Below, one piece after another: positions 24,425 through 34,218 of a DNA stretch of 64,000 nt (its first letter is position 1; each line of letters opens with the position of its first letter). The DNA comes from Pedobacter planticolens (GTDB lineage Bacteria > Bacteroidota > Bacteroidia > Sphingobacteriales > Sphingobacteriaceae): the NCBI RefSeq assembly GCF_014172375.1, contig NZ_WNXD01000001.1, positions 1 to 64,000 of the forward strand, written 5' to 3'. Both the position numbers and the translations under genes were made by a program. Under the pieces are notes generated by a model that saw only the letters and a list, made by a program, of their open reading frames with translations, did no database searches and was not told where the DNA came from.

Positions 24425-27400
24425 TCATTTTTTCTTTGGATTTTTTTTGCTCTCATTCATGATCGCTTCTTTATCGAGTTTCTCTTTTTTCTCGGCTTCT
24501 TTTTTCTTTTGATCTCTCCGATATTTACCACTTATTTTCTGAAGAAATTCTGTAAATGAATCGAATTGTTGGCTATAAATTAAGCCTAAAGAAGTTACAT
24601 TCGCATTAGGATCTACACCCGGATTAGCGAATATACTTTGTTGTGTTGGTGGTTTGTTGGCTAGTTTACCTACTAATGTCCCATCTTTTTTAATTAAACC
24701 TAAAATTTCTACTTCTTTACCTACGTTATCTTTAAAAAGACCTATAGAATAATCGGTAGAGCTTTTTGTATTGTCTACAATTCCAGCGTTCACAATAATT
24801 CTATCATTAAAAAATTTAAAGGAAGCACTTGCTTCATTAAATGATTGAACATTTATATCAACAAAATTTAGGTTAAGTGAAGAAAGTAGATTATTAAATT
24901 GGTTAAAAATCAACTCGGTAGCAGTACTTGTTCCTACAGAACTTAGTTGCTGTCCTAGATTTGTTTTGCCAGTTCCTGGTGCAAAACGGCGCTGAATAAT
25001 TAAACTTAATGCTTGCGTATTTAAATTATCTCCATCGTTAAAATAAGCTTGTAATTCGTCCTTAACAGCTGGATTGGTTGGGAAGAAAATATCTAATTTA
25101 ATATCTGGTTTTAAAAGAAGTCCTGATAAACCCATTTCAACTTCTGTTTGAACCCTTTCATTGGCATTGCTACTTGCATCACGATTGGCAGCAGTATACA
25201 AATCACTTAAACTAGCCCGTAAAGCATATATTGCCTTTAAGTTAATTTGCGCATTACTAGGATTTCCTGTCCAACGGATAGTACCACCTTGGCGAATATC
25301 AAGACGTTTATTAATTACTTCTTGTGCAGTAAAATCAAAAGTTCCTGTTTCTATAATATAGTCACCTTTCATTTCAAAATCACCTATGCTATTAATTTTT
25401 AACTCTAATTCTGCATTACCTTTTCCACTTAATTTACCCAATATGGTATAAATATTAGCCGAACTATTCGGATCAACTTTAAGTTTAAAGTTCATGGTTA
25501 ATCCATCGAAGCTGGTTTTTCTTTTAATGACCTGCGTAGTGTCTTTACTCACAAAAGTGATAAAATCCTTTTCAGAAACTGTTTCAGAGCTATTTAATGG
25601 TAAATTAAAGATGGTGCCTTTTTCTGTTTTTGCATCAATATCAATAAACATTTTATTAGTTGGCCCTCTAAAAGAGAATTCACCAGTAGCATAAGCCTTG
25701 CCATAATAAACAGAATTGTCTTTTGAGGTAGTGTTTAATGCCATAAAATTAGTGGCAACTAACTGAACTTGTATATCTGGATTATCAATGTTATTCAAAT
25801 CAACAGTCCCATTTGCAGTAGCCTCATTCCCATCCGCATCTTGTAAAACCAAATCGTCAATAGCAATTACACTATTTTTCACCTCAACTTTGTCATTTAA
25901 AGTATAAGCAGTTTTTAGATAATTAACGGTTACTTCACCTTTGTCAAAAGATACATTTCCATCTATTCCTGGTTTGTTAAATGAACCTTTAACAGTAAGA
26001 TCTGCAGAAACATTTCCTTTTAGATTAGAGACTAATTTTTTAACGAATGGCTCTAAAACAGTAAGTTTACTATCATCTAACTTTATGTTAAGATCGATTT
26101 GTTTCTCTTTCAAATCTAAATTTCCAGTTAATTTGAAAGTCTCTTTGTCATCTGTTACAATTTGAGTATAAACATTGGCTAGGTTTATGCTTTTATTGTA
26201 AGATGAAGTGTCGGTTAGTTTACCAATATAAGTGCCGTTAAAATTGAGGGAGTCAATTTGTAAACTATCTGTTATCCTTGGCGATTTAAGGATGTCATAT
26301 AATTTTGTTTTGCCATTTATATTGCCGGCCATTTTTAAGCCTAGTGTTTTAACAAAAGGATTTAATGTTTTGAGACTAAAGTTTTCAAAACCTACTACCA
26401 GCAAATCTTTTGGGTCATTTGACACAATTCCATCTACTCTTAATAATTGTTTATCATTACTTAATGAAAAATTATTAATTTCAGTTTTGCCATTATTAAA
26501 GCTAATTCTAACTTTTTCTTGGATAATCCAATCTTCATTGTTGATTTTTAAATTGGAAGGTAAAATACTGATTTTGGCAGTTGTATCTCCTGCAAATTCT
26601 ATTAATCCGTTCAAATCCAATTGATTAGCGTCATCTGCATTGGATAATTTAACGTTTAACGATAAGCTGTCATTTCTTAAAACATTGGCTATGTTGACAT
26701 TTTTAATGTATAAACTATCATTTAAGTCAACTCTATCTGAAGTGATAATAGCCTGTAACTGTTTCGAAGTCGTATTTTCATCAATAATAATATTGCTCGC
26801 TGTAATTCCCTTATAAGTTAACTTTTTTATACTCCCATTTAACGTTGCTATATTATTTCTCGAATCGAATGATCCAATAAGTAATGCCTGCTCATCAATT
26901 TGTAAACCGGGCATGATAAGTTCAGCAATGGGTTCAAATCGTTTAATCTTTAAATTGAAATCAAAAATTTGTGTTTTGTACTTAATAATATCCGCCTTTA
27001 GCGATGGAACATAGGTTTTAGCAATTGCTTTATAATAAGAAACAATAGTATTAAGATCGTATTGACCTTTAATACTGGCGTCTAAAATATCAGATTTAAT
27101 GGTTAAACTTCTATCTATGCCAACGCCATTTGCATTTAATTGAACAGAATCGATATTATAAATACCTTTTTTATTATCTAATCTTATTTGCTGAATTACT
27201 AAATTTCCTTGAATATTATCTAAGTTATTGCCAGAGAAATTAGTGCTAAATGTAGCATCCACTTTTAGTGAATCCTTATATAATTTCAGGGTTTTAAGTC
27301 GAGCATTTTTTATAGATGCTTTAAAGTTAAAAACAGGCAATTTAGGATTTAAATTTACGCCGCCATCAAAAACTAATTGAACATTTTTGTCATTAATTTT

Positions 27401-28828
27401 AAGATTTCCATCAAAATATTTTTTATCAAATGTCCCGTTGATATTCACATTTCTATAGCGATACCCATTAAAATCTATATAGGTTACTTCGCCTTTTAAT
27501 TGTTCTGTAAGTCCTTTTACCTCTATTCCTTTGCCTTTTACATATAAGGCAGAAGTGATTTTCCCTAAACTTTTTTCACCTAATAATTCGCCCAAATTAA
27601 AGTCAAAAGTTTTAACGTTTCCAGAATAAGAAGGAACATCATTCTTATCTATCTTCATGTTAACATCAGATTTAAATCGACCTAGTTTTGTTTTAAATTC
27701 ACCATAGGCGATAAAATCATTCTGAAAACCTGTAAATGAGCCATTAAAGTTAATATTGCCGAATTTATTAACGATTACTGGAATAGACTTCATTTGTTTT
27801 CCAGTAATATCTGTTAAGATTGCATCTAAGTCTTTTTTGTTAGTGCCAGCCATCTCAATCTTCATGTCCATAAAAGTCTGCTCCCAATCTGGTAATCCCT
27901 TCATGGTAAAATCACCTTTAATATAAGTGGCTTTCCCTGCTTTTAATGAAAGTTTTTTGGCTTTAAGATCGGTGACATATCCAGTGATTTGACCATCAAT
28001 ATCGATGTCCAATTTCATCTTTTTTAAAGCAGGAGTGAAATAGGCAATATCGTTAGACGAAATATGACTTTCTTTAAAATGAGCCTTCATACGTACTTTA
28101 TTTACGTAATCGTTAAAGTCCTTAAACTTGCCAAATTTCATCTGGTAGTAATCAGTCAAACGACTTTGATTAGTTACCAATAAAAGATTTTTTAGCTCAA
28201 TAGCATTGGTGTCAATTGTAGTAAAAGCTGTTAAATTTTTTAAATAGAAGCCGCTCTTCTCTTTAAAAGTTAAATTTTTAATATTTGCCTGAATGATATG
28301 GCCATTTGTATTAAGTTTCTCAAATATTCCGTTCAATTTGGTTAAACTAATATCTTCAAAGTTTACGCCCTTTATAACGGTATCCTTTTTTAAGTTTTTA
28401 TATTTAAAGGCAACATTATTTAAAATTATTCTATCAATTAAAAACTGAAATTTCTTTTTTCTAACCTTTGGTGGCGGTCCACTATCAAAATAATCTATAA
28501 TAAAATCGAGATTTGTAGCGCCATTTTTATATTCTTTTAAAAAGAAAGCGCCATTATTAACTTGAACAGTATTTACATCTAAAATTCTTTCTTTTAACGA
28601 TAATCTGTTCAGATCTACTAAAAACTTCGGAAAATTAGCTAATGTGTCTTTTTGTTGATCGAGTACAACTAAGTTTTCTAATATGACAGATTTGAATGGT
28701 TTTATATACAGACCACTAATAGAAACGGTGGTTTTTAGCTCTTTAGACAGATATGCGGCGGCTTTTTTTGCAACATATGTTTGTACAGGTTTAAACTGAA
28801 GGGAAAATATGACAATAGCAAGCAACAA
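24425..28828 (-). CDS. tamB: TamB-family translocation/assembly module protein
   Basis: This very long protein (1467 residues from the TTG start used here) is anchored by an N-terminal helix and spans the periplasm as a beta-taco groove. The family helps move lipids or insert outer-membrane proteins. Long runs of alternating hydrophobic and polar residues with repeated AsmA-like segments fill the body. The C-terminal DUF490/TamB domain has GKLSGKGNAELELKINSIGDFEMKGDY, RQGGTIRWTGNPSNAQINLKA and GLFKDNVGKEVEILG. The tail is Lys/Glu-rich. The start is uncertain. The frame stays open to about 28906, and 17 more codons (IIKKLLKILLWVVASII) would complete the membrane anchor, but only ATT, CTG or TTG codons are available as starts. 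Confidence 0.9.
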   Translation of the reverse strand: MLLAIVIFSLQFKPVQTYVAKKAAAYLSKELKTTVSISGLYIKPFKSVILENLVVLDQQKDTLANFPKFLVDLNRLSLKERILDVNTVQVNNGAFFLKEYKNGATNLDFIIDYFDSGPPPKVRKKKFQFLIDRIILNNVAFKYKNLKKDTVIKGVNFEDISLTKLNGIFEKLNTNGHIIQANIKNLTFKEKSGFYLKNLTAFTTIDTNAIELKNLLLVTNQSRLTDYYQMKFGKFKDFNDYVNKVRMKAHFKESHISSNDIAYFTPALKKMKLDIDIDGQITGYVTDLKAKKLSLKAGKATYIKGDFTMKGLPDWEQTFMDMKIEMAGTNKKDLDAILTDITGKQMKSIPVIVNKFGNINFNGSFTGFQNDFIAYGEFKTKLGRFKSDVNMKIDKNDVPSYSGNVKTFDFNLGELLGEKSLGKITSALYVKGKGIEVKGLTEQLKGEVTYIDFNGYRYRNVNINGTFDKKYFDGNLKINDKNVQLVFDGGVNLNPKLPVFNFKASIKNARLKTLKLYKDSLKVDATFSTNFSGNNLDNIQGNLVIQQIRLDNKKGIYNIDSVQLNANGVGIDRSLTIKSDILDASIKGQYDLNTIVSYYKAIAKTYVPSLKADIIKYKTQIFDFNLKIKRFEPIAELIMPGLQIDEQALLIGSFDSRNNIATLNGSIKKLTYKGITASNIIIDENTTSKQLQAIITSDRVDLNDSLYIKNVNIANVLRNDSLSLNVKLSNADDANQLDLNGLIEFAGDTTAKISILPSNLKINNEDWIIQEKVRISFNNGKTEINNFSLSNDKQLLRVDGIVSNDPKDLLVVGFENFSLKTLNPFVKTLGLKMAGNINGKTKLYDILKSPRITDSLQIDSLNFNGTYIGKLTDTSSYNKSINLANVYTQIVTDDKETFKLTGNLDLKEKQIDLNIKLDDSKLTVLEPFVKKLVSNLKGNVSADLTVKGSFNKPGIDGNVSFDKGEVTVNYLKTAYTLNDKVEVKNSVIAIDDLVLQDADGNEATANGTVDLNNIDNPDIQVQLVATNFMALNTTSKDNSVYYGKAYATGEFSFRGPTNKMFIDIDAKTEKGTIFNLPLNSSETVSEKDFITFVSKDTTQVIKRKTSFDGLTMNFKLKVDPNSSANIYTILGKLSGKGNAELELKINSIGDFEMKGDYIIETGTFDFTAQEVINKRLDIRQGGTIRWTGNPSNAQINLKAIYALRASLSDLYTAANRDASSNANERVQTEVEMGLSGLLLKPDIKLDIFFPTNPAVKDELQAYFNDGDNLNTQALSLIIQRRFAPGTGKTNLGQQLSSVGTSTATELIFNQFNNLLSSLNLNFVDINVQSFNEASASFKFFNDRIIVNAGIVDNTKSSTDYSIGLFKDNVGKEVEILGLIKKDGTLVGKLANKPPTQQSIFANPGVDPNANVTSLGLIYSQQFDSFTEFLQKISGKYRRDQKKKEAEKKEKLDKEAIMNESKKNPKKK

Positions 28829-28902
28829 TATTATTGATGCAACAACCCAAAGCAGTATTTTTAATAGTTTTTTAATAATTTTGTAGCTTAATAATAATAA
28901 AC

Positions 28903-29904
28903 GTGCCTATAATACTTGCCATTGAATCTTCTTGTGATGAAACATCAGTTGCTGTATGTAACAACGGCAAAATTACGGCCAATGTTATTGCAAACCAAAC
29001 AATTCATGAAAATTATGGAGGGGTAATACCAGAATTAGCATCAAGAGTTCATCAACAAAATATAGTTCCTGCTGTTCAACAGGCTTTGTCAATTGCTAAA
29101 GTTAACAAAAATGAGCTAAATGGCGTTGCTTTTACACAAGGTCCAGGTCTATTAGGTGCTTTGTTGGTGGGAGTATCATTTGCTAAATCATTTGCCTTAG
29201 CTTTAGATTTGCCATTAATTTCGGTGAATCATATGCAGGCGCACATATTGGCTCATTTTATAGATGAACCAAAACCAAAATTTCCATTTTTATGCTTAAC
29301 AGTTTCTGGCGGGCATACGCAAATTGTTTTGGTAAAGGATTATTTTGATATGGAAATTGTGGGTGAAACCTTAGATGATGCTGCTGGAGAGGCATTTGAT
29401 AAAACAGCTAAAATTTTGAACTTGCCTTATCCAGGAGGACCATTAATTGATAAACATGCTCAACAAGGAAATCCGTTAGCATTTAAATTTCCTGAACCAC
29501 AAATACAAGGACTTAATTATAGTTTTAGTGGATTTAAAACTGCAATTTTGTACTTTATAAGAGACAGGCAAAAAGAAAACCCTTCGTTTGTAGAACAAAA
29601 TTTAGCAGATATTTGTGCCTCTGTTCAATACAGCATCGTAAATATTTTATTGAATAAGTTGAAAAAGGCTGCAAAGCAGTATGATATTAAAGAAATTGCA
29701 ATTGCCGGTGGTGTTTCTGCAAATTCTGGATTAAGAAACACATTATCTGATATGAAAGATAGTTTAGGTTGGAATGTATATATTCCAGCTTTTCAATATT
29801 GTACAGATAATGCAGGGATGATTGCTATTGCTGGCTATCAAAAATTTTTAGCTGGTGATTTTGTAGGACAAGATGTTTCGCCAATGGCGAGAATGAATTT
29901 TTAA
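28903..29904 (+). CDS. tsaD: tRNA N6-adenosine threonylcarbamoyltransferase
   Basis: TsaD, working with TsaB and TsaE, transfers the threonylcarbamoyl group to A37 of ANN-decoding tRNAs. The 333-residue protein shows the Kae1/TsaD signatures: MPIILAIESSCDETSVAV at the N-terminus, metal-binding His110 and His114 in NHMQAHILAHF, and SGGHTQ. The start is GTG. It is transcribed away from tamB and the two coding regions are at most about 75 bases apart, less if tamB starts upstream of its TTG. Its promoter therefore must lie close to or inside the tamB 5' end. A small membrane protein gene follows after 10 bases. Confidence 0.96.
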   Translation: MPIILAIESSCDETSVAVCNNGKITANVIANQTIHENYGGVIPELASRVHQQNIVPAVQQALSIAKVNKNELNGVAFTQGPGLLGALLVGVSFAKSFALALDLPLISVNHMQAHILAHFIDEPKPKFPFLCLTVSGGHTQIVLVKDYFDMEIVGETLDDAAGEAFDKTAKILNLPYPGGPLIDKHAQQGNPLAFKFPEPQIQGLNYSFSGFKTAILYFIRDRQKENPSFVEQNLADICASVQYSIVNILLNKLKKAAKQYDIKEIAIAGGVSANSGLRNTLSDMKDSLGWNVYIPAFQYCTDNAGMIAIAGYQKFLAGDFVGQDVSPMARMNF

Positions 29905-29914
29905 TTAAAAGAAT

Positions 29915-30130
29915 ATGGGAACAACGAGTTATATCTTTTTTGGTTTATTGCTAATTCCATTAATCATTTTTTTAATCTGGGCAATTAAGCAGGATAAAAA
30001 GAAAAATTATCTGGGCTTATTCTTTTTGATAGTAGGGGTGATTATTGCTATTTACACTATTCTTCGATTAGATAAAGACTTTATGGAAAATAATACGCAG
30101 GTTGCGCCTAAAGCATCGAGCTTTAAATAA
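29915..30130 (+). CDS. Small hypothetical membrane protein
   Basis: This 71-residue protein has two predicted membrane helices (YIFFGLLLIPLIIFLIWAI and LGLFFLIVGVIIAIYTILRL) joined by a Lys-rich turn (KQDKKKNY), which suggests a hairpin with the loop in the cytoplasm. It starts 10 bases after tsaD and is probably in the same transcript. Function unknown. Its stop codon is part of the downstream terminator stem. Confidence 0.75.
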   Translation: MGTTSYIFFGLLLIPLIIFLIWAIKQDKKKNYLGLFFLIVGVIIAIYTILRLDKDFMENNTQVAPKASSFK

Positions 30131-30170
30131 ATAAAAAGGGAGAATTTTTCAATTCTCCCTTTTTATTTAT
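30127..30170. terminator. Bidirectional terminator between tsaD operon and recA
   Basis: A perfect 20-bp stem (centre AAAAAGGGAGAATT / AATTCTCCCTTTTT) closes a four-base loop. It serves two converging transcripts and includes the stop codon of the small membrane protein. Confidence 0.93.
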
Positions 30171-30187
30171 GATGATTAGTTTTGAAA

Positions 30188-31210
30188 TTATACTTTCTCT
30201 TCTAATTTTTCGCCAGTTACTTCGGCTCTGATTTTTGCTTCAATTTCATCAGATAATTCTGGATTATCTAGCAACAATTGTTTAACAGCATCTCTTCCTT
30301 GACCAAGTTTAGTTTCTCCGTAAGAGAACCAAGATCCTGCTTTTTTAATAATGTTGAAATCAACACCTAAGTCGATAATTTCTCCAGTTTTAGAAATACC
30401 TTCGCCAAACATAATATCAAATTCTGCAATGCGGAAAGGCGGTGCTACTTTATTTTTAACGATTTTAACTTTAACTCTATTTCCAGAAACTTCATCTGAA
30501 TCTTTAATTTGTGAAGTTCTACGAATATCTAAACGTACAGAAGCATAGAATTTTAAAGCATTACCACCAGTTGTAGTTTCTGGATTACCGAACATCACTC
30601 CAATTTTTTCACGTAATTGGTTGATGAAGATACAGCAACATCCAGTTTTAGAAATAGTTCCTGTTAATTTACGTAATGCCTGGCTCATTAAACGAGCTTG
30701 TAAGCCCATTTTGCTGTCGCCCATTTCGCCTTCAATCTCTGCTTTTGGTACCAATGCAGCAACCGAGTCAATTACGATTACATCTATAGCGCCAGAACGA
30801 ATTAAATTATCAGCAATTTCTAATGCTTGTTCACCATTATCTGGTTGTGAAATCAATAAATTATCTACATCTACACCTAATTTTTTAGCATAACCTTTAT
30901 CAAATGCATGTTCTGCATCAATAAATGCCGCAATGCCACCTTTTTTCTGCGCTTCAGCAATAATATGTGTAGCCAACGTAGTTTTACCAGATGACTCTGG
31001 TCCGTATATTTCTATCACACGCCCTTTTGGAACGCCACCAATACCTAAGGCAATGTCTAAACTAATAGAACCAGTAGAAATTGAATCGATTGCTTCTACA
31101 GCTGCATCTCCTAATTTCATTACAGCTCCTTTACCGTATGATTTTTCTAATTTATCTAAAGTTAATTGTAGTGCTTTTAATTTTTCTGTGTTTGGGTTCA
31201 TGTTCTTCAT
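30188..31210 (-). CDS. recA: Recombinase RecA
   Basis: RecA forms filaments on single-stranded DNA, catalyses strand exchange and triggers the SOS response where LexA is present. The 340-residue protein shows the Walker A motif GPESSGKT (residues 70-77), the conserved EHAFD segment, [22 protein letters not shown], and loop L2 in [28 protein letters not shown]. The length is normal for the family. A well-formed Bacteroidota promoter lies 66 bases upstream. No classical LexA box was recognised in the leader. Confidence 0.98.
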   Translation of the reverse strand: MKNMNPNTEKLKALQLTLDKLEKSYGKGAVMKLGDAAVEAIDSISTGSISLDIALGIGGVPKGRVIEIYGPESSGKTTLATHIIAEAQKKGGIAAFIDAEHAFDKGYAKKLGVDVDNLLISQPDNGEQALEIADNLIRSGAIDVIVIDSVAALVPKAEIEGEMGDSKMGLQARLMSQALRKLTGTISKTGCCCIFINQLREKIGVMFGNPETTTGGNALKFYASVRLDIRRTSQIKDSDEVSGNRVKVKIVKNKVAPPFRIAEFDIMFGEGISKTGEIIDLGVDFNIIKKAGSWFSYGETKLGQGRDAVKQLLLDNPELSDEIEAKIRAEVTGEKLEEKV

Positions 31211-31275
31211 TCTCTAAGTAAATAATATATATGTATCGGCTAATAATCTAATTTTTGTAATGCTAATAACTTTAG

Positions 31276-31308
31276 CAAACATATTAATTTATATTTGATT
31301 TATGCAAA
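31276..31308 (-). promoter_or_regulatory. recA promoter (-33 TTTG, -7 TATGTTTG)
   Basis: On the minus strand TTTG (31308-31305) and TATGTTTG (31283-31276) are separated by exactly 21 bases, matching the Bacteroidota housekeeping consensus TTTG-N19-21-TAnnTTTG. The transcript leader would be about 60 bases. Confidence 0.8.
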
Positions 31309-31350
31309 TTATATTTAAAATATTTTAATAAAATTATCAACATGGCTAAT

Positions 31351-31995
31351 TTATTTAGTTTTAATGGCCTTTTCAAAGTACTTGCAAAAATGAGTTATTT
31401 CGCAAATGCTACATTTCGGACTTCTTGCAACACATACATATCTACCATGTAAAATTAACCAATGGTGCGCCATGGCAATAGTATGTTCAGGCAAATGTTT
31501 TACTAAATCTTTTTCTACTGCTAACGGAGTTTTACCTTTTGTTAATCCAATTCTATTGGCTACCCTAAACACATGTGTGTCTACCGCCATTGCAGGTGCA
31601 TCATAAATTACTGAGGCAATAACGTTTGCAGTTTTACGACCAACACCAGGCATTTTTTGCAATTGATCAATATCTGAAGGCACCTCATTATTAAATTCAT
31701 TCACCAACATATTTGCCATACCTACTAAATGTTTGGCTTTATTGTTTGGATAACTTACACTTCTAATATAATCGAAAACTAAATCTGGAGTCGTATCAGC
31801 CAATGCTTTCGCATTAGGAAAACGTTGAAAAAGGGCAGGAGTTACCTGATTTATTCTTTTATCAGTGCATTGTGCAGATAAAATAACAGCAACCAATAAT
31901 TGATATGGATTATTATAATGTAATTCTGTTTCGGCGTTGGGTTGTTTGGCGGAAAAATGAGATACAAAAAGTTGATACCGTTCTTTTTTAAGCAT
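31351..31995 (-). CDS. nth: Endonuclease III (DNA glycosylase/AP lyase)
   Basis: The enzyme removes oxidised pyrimidines and cuts at abasic sites in base excision repair. The helix-hairpin-helix is in QKMPGVGRKTANVIASV. It is followed by catalytic Lys121 and Asp139 (VDTHVFRVANR), which match E. coli Lys120 and Asp138. The C-terminal iron-sulfur cluster loop has the exact spacing Cys-x6-Cys-x2-Cys-x5-Cys (CVARSPKCSICEITHFC). The ATG chosen gives 214 residues; a TTG two codons earlier is also in frame. It stands between recA and an MFS gene on the same strand. Confidence 0.96.
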   Translation of the reverse strand: MLKKERYQLFVSHFSAKQPNAETELHYNNPYQLLVAVILSAQCTDKRINQVTPALFQRFPNAKALADTTPDLVFDYIRSVSYPNNKAKHLVGMANMLVNEFNNEVPSDIDQLQKMPGVGRKTANVIASVIYDAPAMAVDTHVFRVANRIGLTKGKTPLAVEKDLVKHLPEHTIAMAHHWLILHGRYVCVARSPKCSICEITHFCKYFEKAIKTK

Positions 31996-32044
31996 GAACA
32001 AATATAAGTATCAGGCAGGAAGTATCAAGTATAAAAGACTAGTG

Positions 32045-33226
32045 TTAAACACTCAATTCCACTTTAAGTTTAGCCTTTGCAGGATGATGGCTTTTGATTA
32101 ACCATAATGCAAATAAAGAACCTACAAATGCCATTGCAGCACCTACTAAAGCTGGCCAAGTGAAATCGAAACCATATACTAAAGGAAGTCCGCCAAAAAA
32201 TGCACCTAAGGCATTACCTATATTAAAACTTGCCTGACTAGCAGATGCGGCTAACATTTCTGAACCTTTTGCAGAAGTAATCATTAACATTTGTATAGGA
32301 GCAGCCAATGCAAAGGAAACAGCGCCAGTAACAAACGTCATAATCAAAGCTAAAACAGGGTTGAAGGAAACATAATGTACTACGATTAATGTAAGTGCCA
32401 TAGTTATCAATAAGGTGATGCAGGCCTTAGCGGGAGAAAATTTATCAGCGAGCAAGCCACCAATAAAATTACCACAAAGCATGCCTAAACCTGCTAGCAT
32501 AATAATATACGTTACACTATTTGATGAAAAGCCAGCAACTTCTGTCATTAATGGGGCGATATAACTGTACCAAGTAAATAAACCTCCAGTACCAATAGAA
32601 ATCATGATGATAATTAACCACGCTTCTTGTTTTTTAAAGAAACCTAGTTCAGCTTTTAGATCTCTATTTTTATTTGCTGGCAAAGCCGGAAGCCATTGTT
32701 TTAGGCTTAATAAAGTAATAATACCTACAATAGCCACTACCGCAAAAGAAAAACGCCACGAAAAATTGTGGCCAATAAAAGTGCCTAATGGAACACCAAC
32801 AACGTTTGCAATGGTCAAACCTGCAAACATCATAGATACTGCTTGTGCTGCTTTTCCTTTTTCGGCAATGCGACTAGCAACTACAGATCCAACACCAAAA
32901 AATGCACCATGAGGCAGACCAGATAATAATCGTGCAATAAATAAGAGATTAAAGTTTGGTGCAAATGCAGATAATGCATTAAAGACTGTAAACATGATCA
33001 TTAAAGCGATCAATATTTTTTTAGGTGGAAATTTTCCGGCAATCATCACTAATAATGGTGCGCCAATTACAACACCCAATGCATAAGCAGAAATCAGATA
33101 ACCAGCCTGTGGAATAGTAATGGCTAAATCTTTGGCAATATCTGGAAGAAGGCCCATCATTACAAATTCGGTAATGCCGATACCTAAGCCGCCTAAAGTC
33201 AGTGGAAGTAATTGTTTGTTGATCAT
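32045..33226 (-). CDS. MFS transporter, DHA1 (AraJ/arabinose-efflux) type
   Basis: This 393-residue inner-membrane protein has about 12 hydrophobic helices. The loop between helices 2 and 3 carries a variant of the MFS motif A (APLLVMIAGKFPPKKIL). The segment GLLPDIAKDLAITIPQAGYLISAYALGVVIGAP is typical of the AraJ/YdhP drug or sugar efflux group. These proteins export small molecules with proton antiport; the substrate is unknown. It starts upstream of nth on the same strand, 49 bases apart, and could be co-transcribed. Confidence 0.9.
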   Translation of the reverse strand: MINKQLLPLTLGGLGIGITEFVMMGLLPDIAKDLAITIPQAGYLISAYALGVVIGAPLLVMIAGKFPPKKILIALMIMFTVFNALSAFAPNFNLLFIARLLSGLPHGAFFGVGSVVASRIAEKGKAAQAVSMMFAGLTIANVVGVPLGTFIGHNFSWRFSFAVVAIVGIITLLSLKQWLPALPANKNRDLKAELGFFKKQEAWLIIIMISIGTGGLFTWYSYIAPLMTEVAGFSSNSVTYIIMLAGLGMLCGNFIGGLLADKFSPAKACITLLITMALTLIVVHYVSFNPVLALIMTFVTGAVSFALAAPIQMLMITSAKGSEMLAASASQASFNIGNALGAFFGGLPLVYGFDFTWPALVGAAMAFVGSLFALWLIKSHHPAKAKLKVELSV

Positions 33227-33424
33227 TTTACTTAGTGTTTTAATTACACTATGTAAAGGTAGGGTGTTAAATGTTTTTGCAAAGGTTTTAAATTAAAAAA
33301 TGCCATTACAATGATAAAAAGTGTATTTCAGTAAAAGTAGGCACTTAGCTCCCAGTACCTAAAAGCCCCTAATTTAGCTAATTGATTACTTTGGTAGGTA
33401 ATATGCTGTCACTTTAGGGAAAAG

Positions 33425-33511
33425 ATGTCATCGCCACTTTTTGAAAACCCCCAAATAAGCAAACATGGAAATGCTGGCGTTAAAAAATGGGTAACAAAAC
33501 CAGCAACTTAA
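33425..33511 (+). CDS. Possible 28-residue small protein
   Basis: An ATG frame encodes 28 residues including FENPQISKHGNAGVKKWV, with a purine-rich AGGGAAAAG just before the start. The mixed composition looks more coding-like than its AT-rich surroundings, but there is no recognised family and it overlaps a weak hairpin. It could also be a relic of a longer gene. Confidence 0.2.
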   Translation: MSSPLFENPQISKHGNAGVKKWVTKPAT

Positions 33512-33530
33512 TTTCTTTTTTGTTTTGTAC

Positions 33531-33617
33531 TTGTTAAGGTCTTGTTCGGGACACCTTCGATACACCTTCGAGAAAACCTAGCTTTTCTCGAACAAGACCT
33601 AAAGAAGACCTTAACAA
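33531..33617. repeat. Nested inverted-repeat element
   Basis: Three inverted repeats are nested. The outer one is TTGTTAAGGTCTT / AAGACCTTAACAA (13 bp). The middle one is AGGTCTTGTTCG / CGAACAAGACCT (12 bp), whose arms overlap or abut the outer ones. The inner one is TTCGAGAAAA / TTTTCTCGAA (10 bp). A direct repeat ACACCTTCGA occurs twice inside. The outer and middle stems share bases and so cannot both form. Confidence 0.75.
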
Positions 33618-33765
33618 AAGCTATTATTTTTATTTGATCTTTAGCTTGGCTTAAACACTCACTGTTCTAAAAGGCATTTCGAAAACTTAATGTTAAGGAT
33701 TTAAAATCCGCTTTATCTTTAAGTTCAAGATGTTACCATCTATAAGCGCTGGATTAATACCCAAT

Positions 33766-33799
33766 AAAAAAGCTGCTTAACCTTGGGCTAAGCAGCTTT
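33766..33799 (-). terminator. Terminator after the small helical protein gene
   Basis: AAAGCTGCTTA and TAAGCAGCTTT form an 11-bp stem with a nine-base loop. On the minus strand it is followed by a T-run, 16 bases past the stop codon of the 63-residue protein. Confidence 0.85.
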
Positions 33800-33814
33800 G
33801 TCTTTTCTTGTAAA

Positions 33815-34006
33815 TTACTTCTTTTTACTGTAAGCTAAAATCTTATCAATGGTTTCATCTGAAGGATTTTTAACTAGCTTATTCAGCTGAGATTTAATGC
33901 TGTTATAAAACAGTTCATCCTGTTGCTCAGCTACATCTGCAACTTTTTCTACAAGTTGTGAGTTAAGGGAATTTACAATGTGGGTTGGAGTAGAAGTTTT
34001 TGTCAT
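33815..34006 (-). CDS. Small hypothetical helical protein
   Basis: The ATG chosen gives 63 residues; a TTG two codons earlier is in frame. The sequence is polar and helical (SQLVEKVADVAEQQDELFYNSIKSQLNKLVKNPSDETIDKILAYSKKK), with no membrane segment or signal peptide. It has its own terminator. It lies about 210 bases downstream of the ECF sigma factor gene on the same strand; a shared transcript is possible. I do not recognise the family. Confidence 0.65.
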   Translation of the reverse strand: MTKTSTPTHIVNSLNSQLVEKVADVAEQQDELFYNSIKSQLNKLVKNPSDETIDKILAYSKKK

Positions 34007-34149
34007 ACGCAATTAGAAATATAATTTAGTTTTTAATTGTAAACGCAATTGCATACATATTATTTTATATGCAGATTAAATTATTTCATTATTCCAAATT
34101 ATATTTCTTAAAACGTTTTTCTGAGTGTGGATTCGTGTTTTTACTTTAG

Positions 34150-34197
34150 CCACAGATTAGCATTTTTTTTGTAATCTGTCAATCTCTGGCTTTTATA
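34150..34197. repeat. AGCCACAGATT-type inverted repeat
   Basis: AGCCACAGATT and AATCTCTGGCT form an imperfect stem (one mismatch) around T-rich sequence. The same opening (AGCCACAGATTAGCA) starts the leuS terminator at 52443, so this is a small dispersed family. It has a T-run only in the plus direction, where no gene needs a terminator. Confidence 0.55.
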
Positions 34198-34218
34198 ATG
34201 AATAAAATTCCCTGATAT

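Larger units (their letters stand above)
33227..33765. other. Intergenic region with repeats and a small ORF
   Basis: About 540 bases between the MFS gene and a small-protein terminator. It holds a 28-codon ORF (33425-33511), a TGCTGG/CCAGCA hairpin near 33471-33506 overlapping it, and a nested inverted-repeat element (33531-33617). Nothing else is recognised. Confidence 0.5.
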
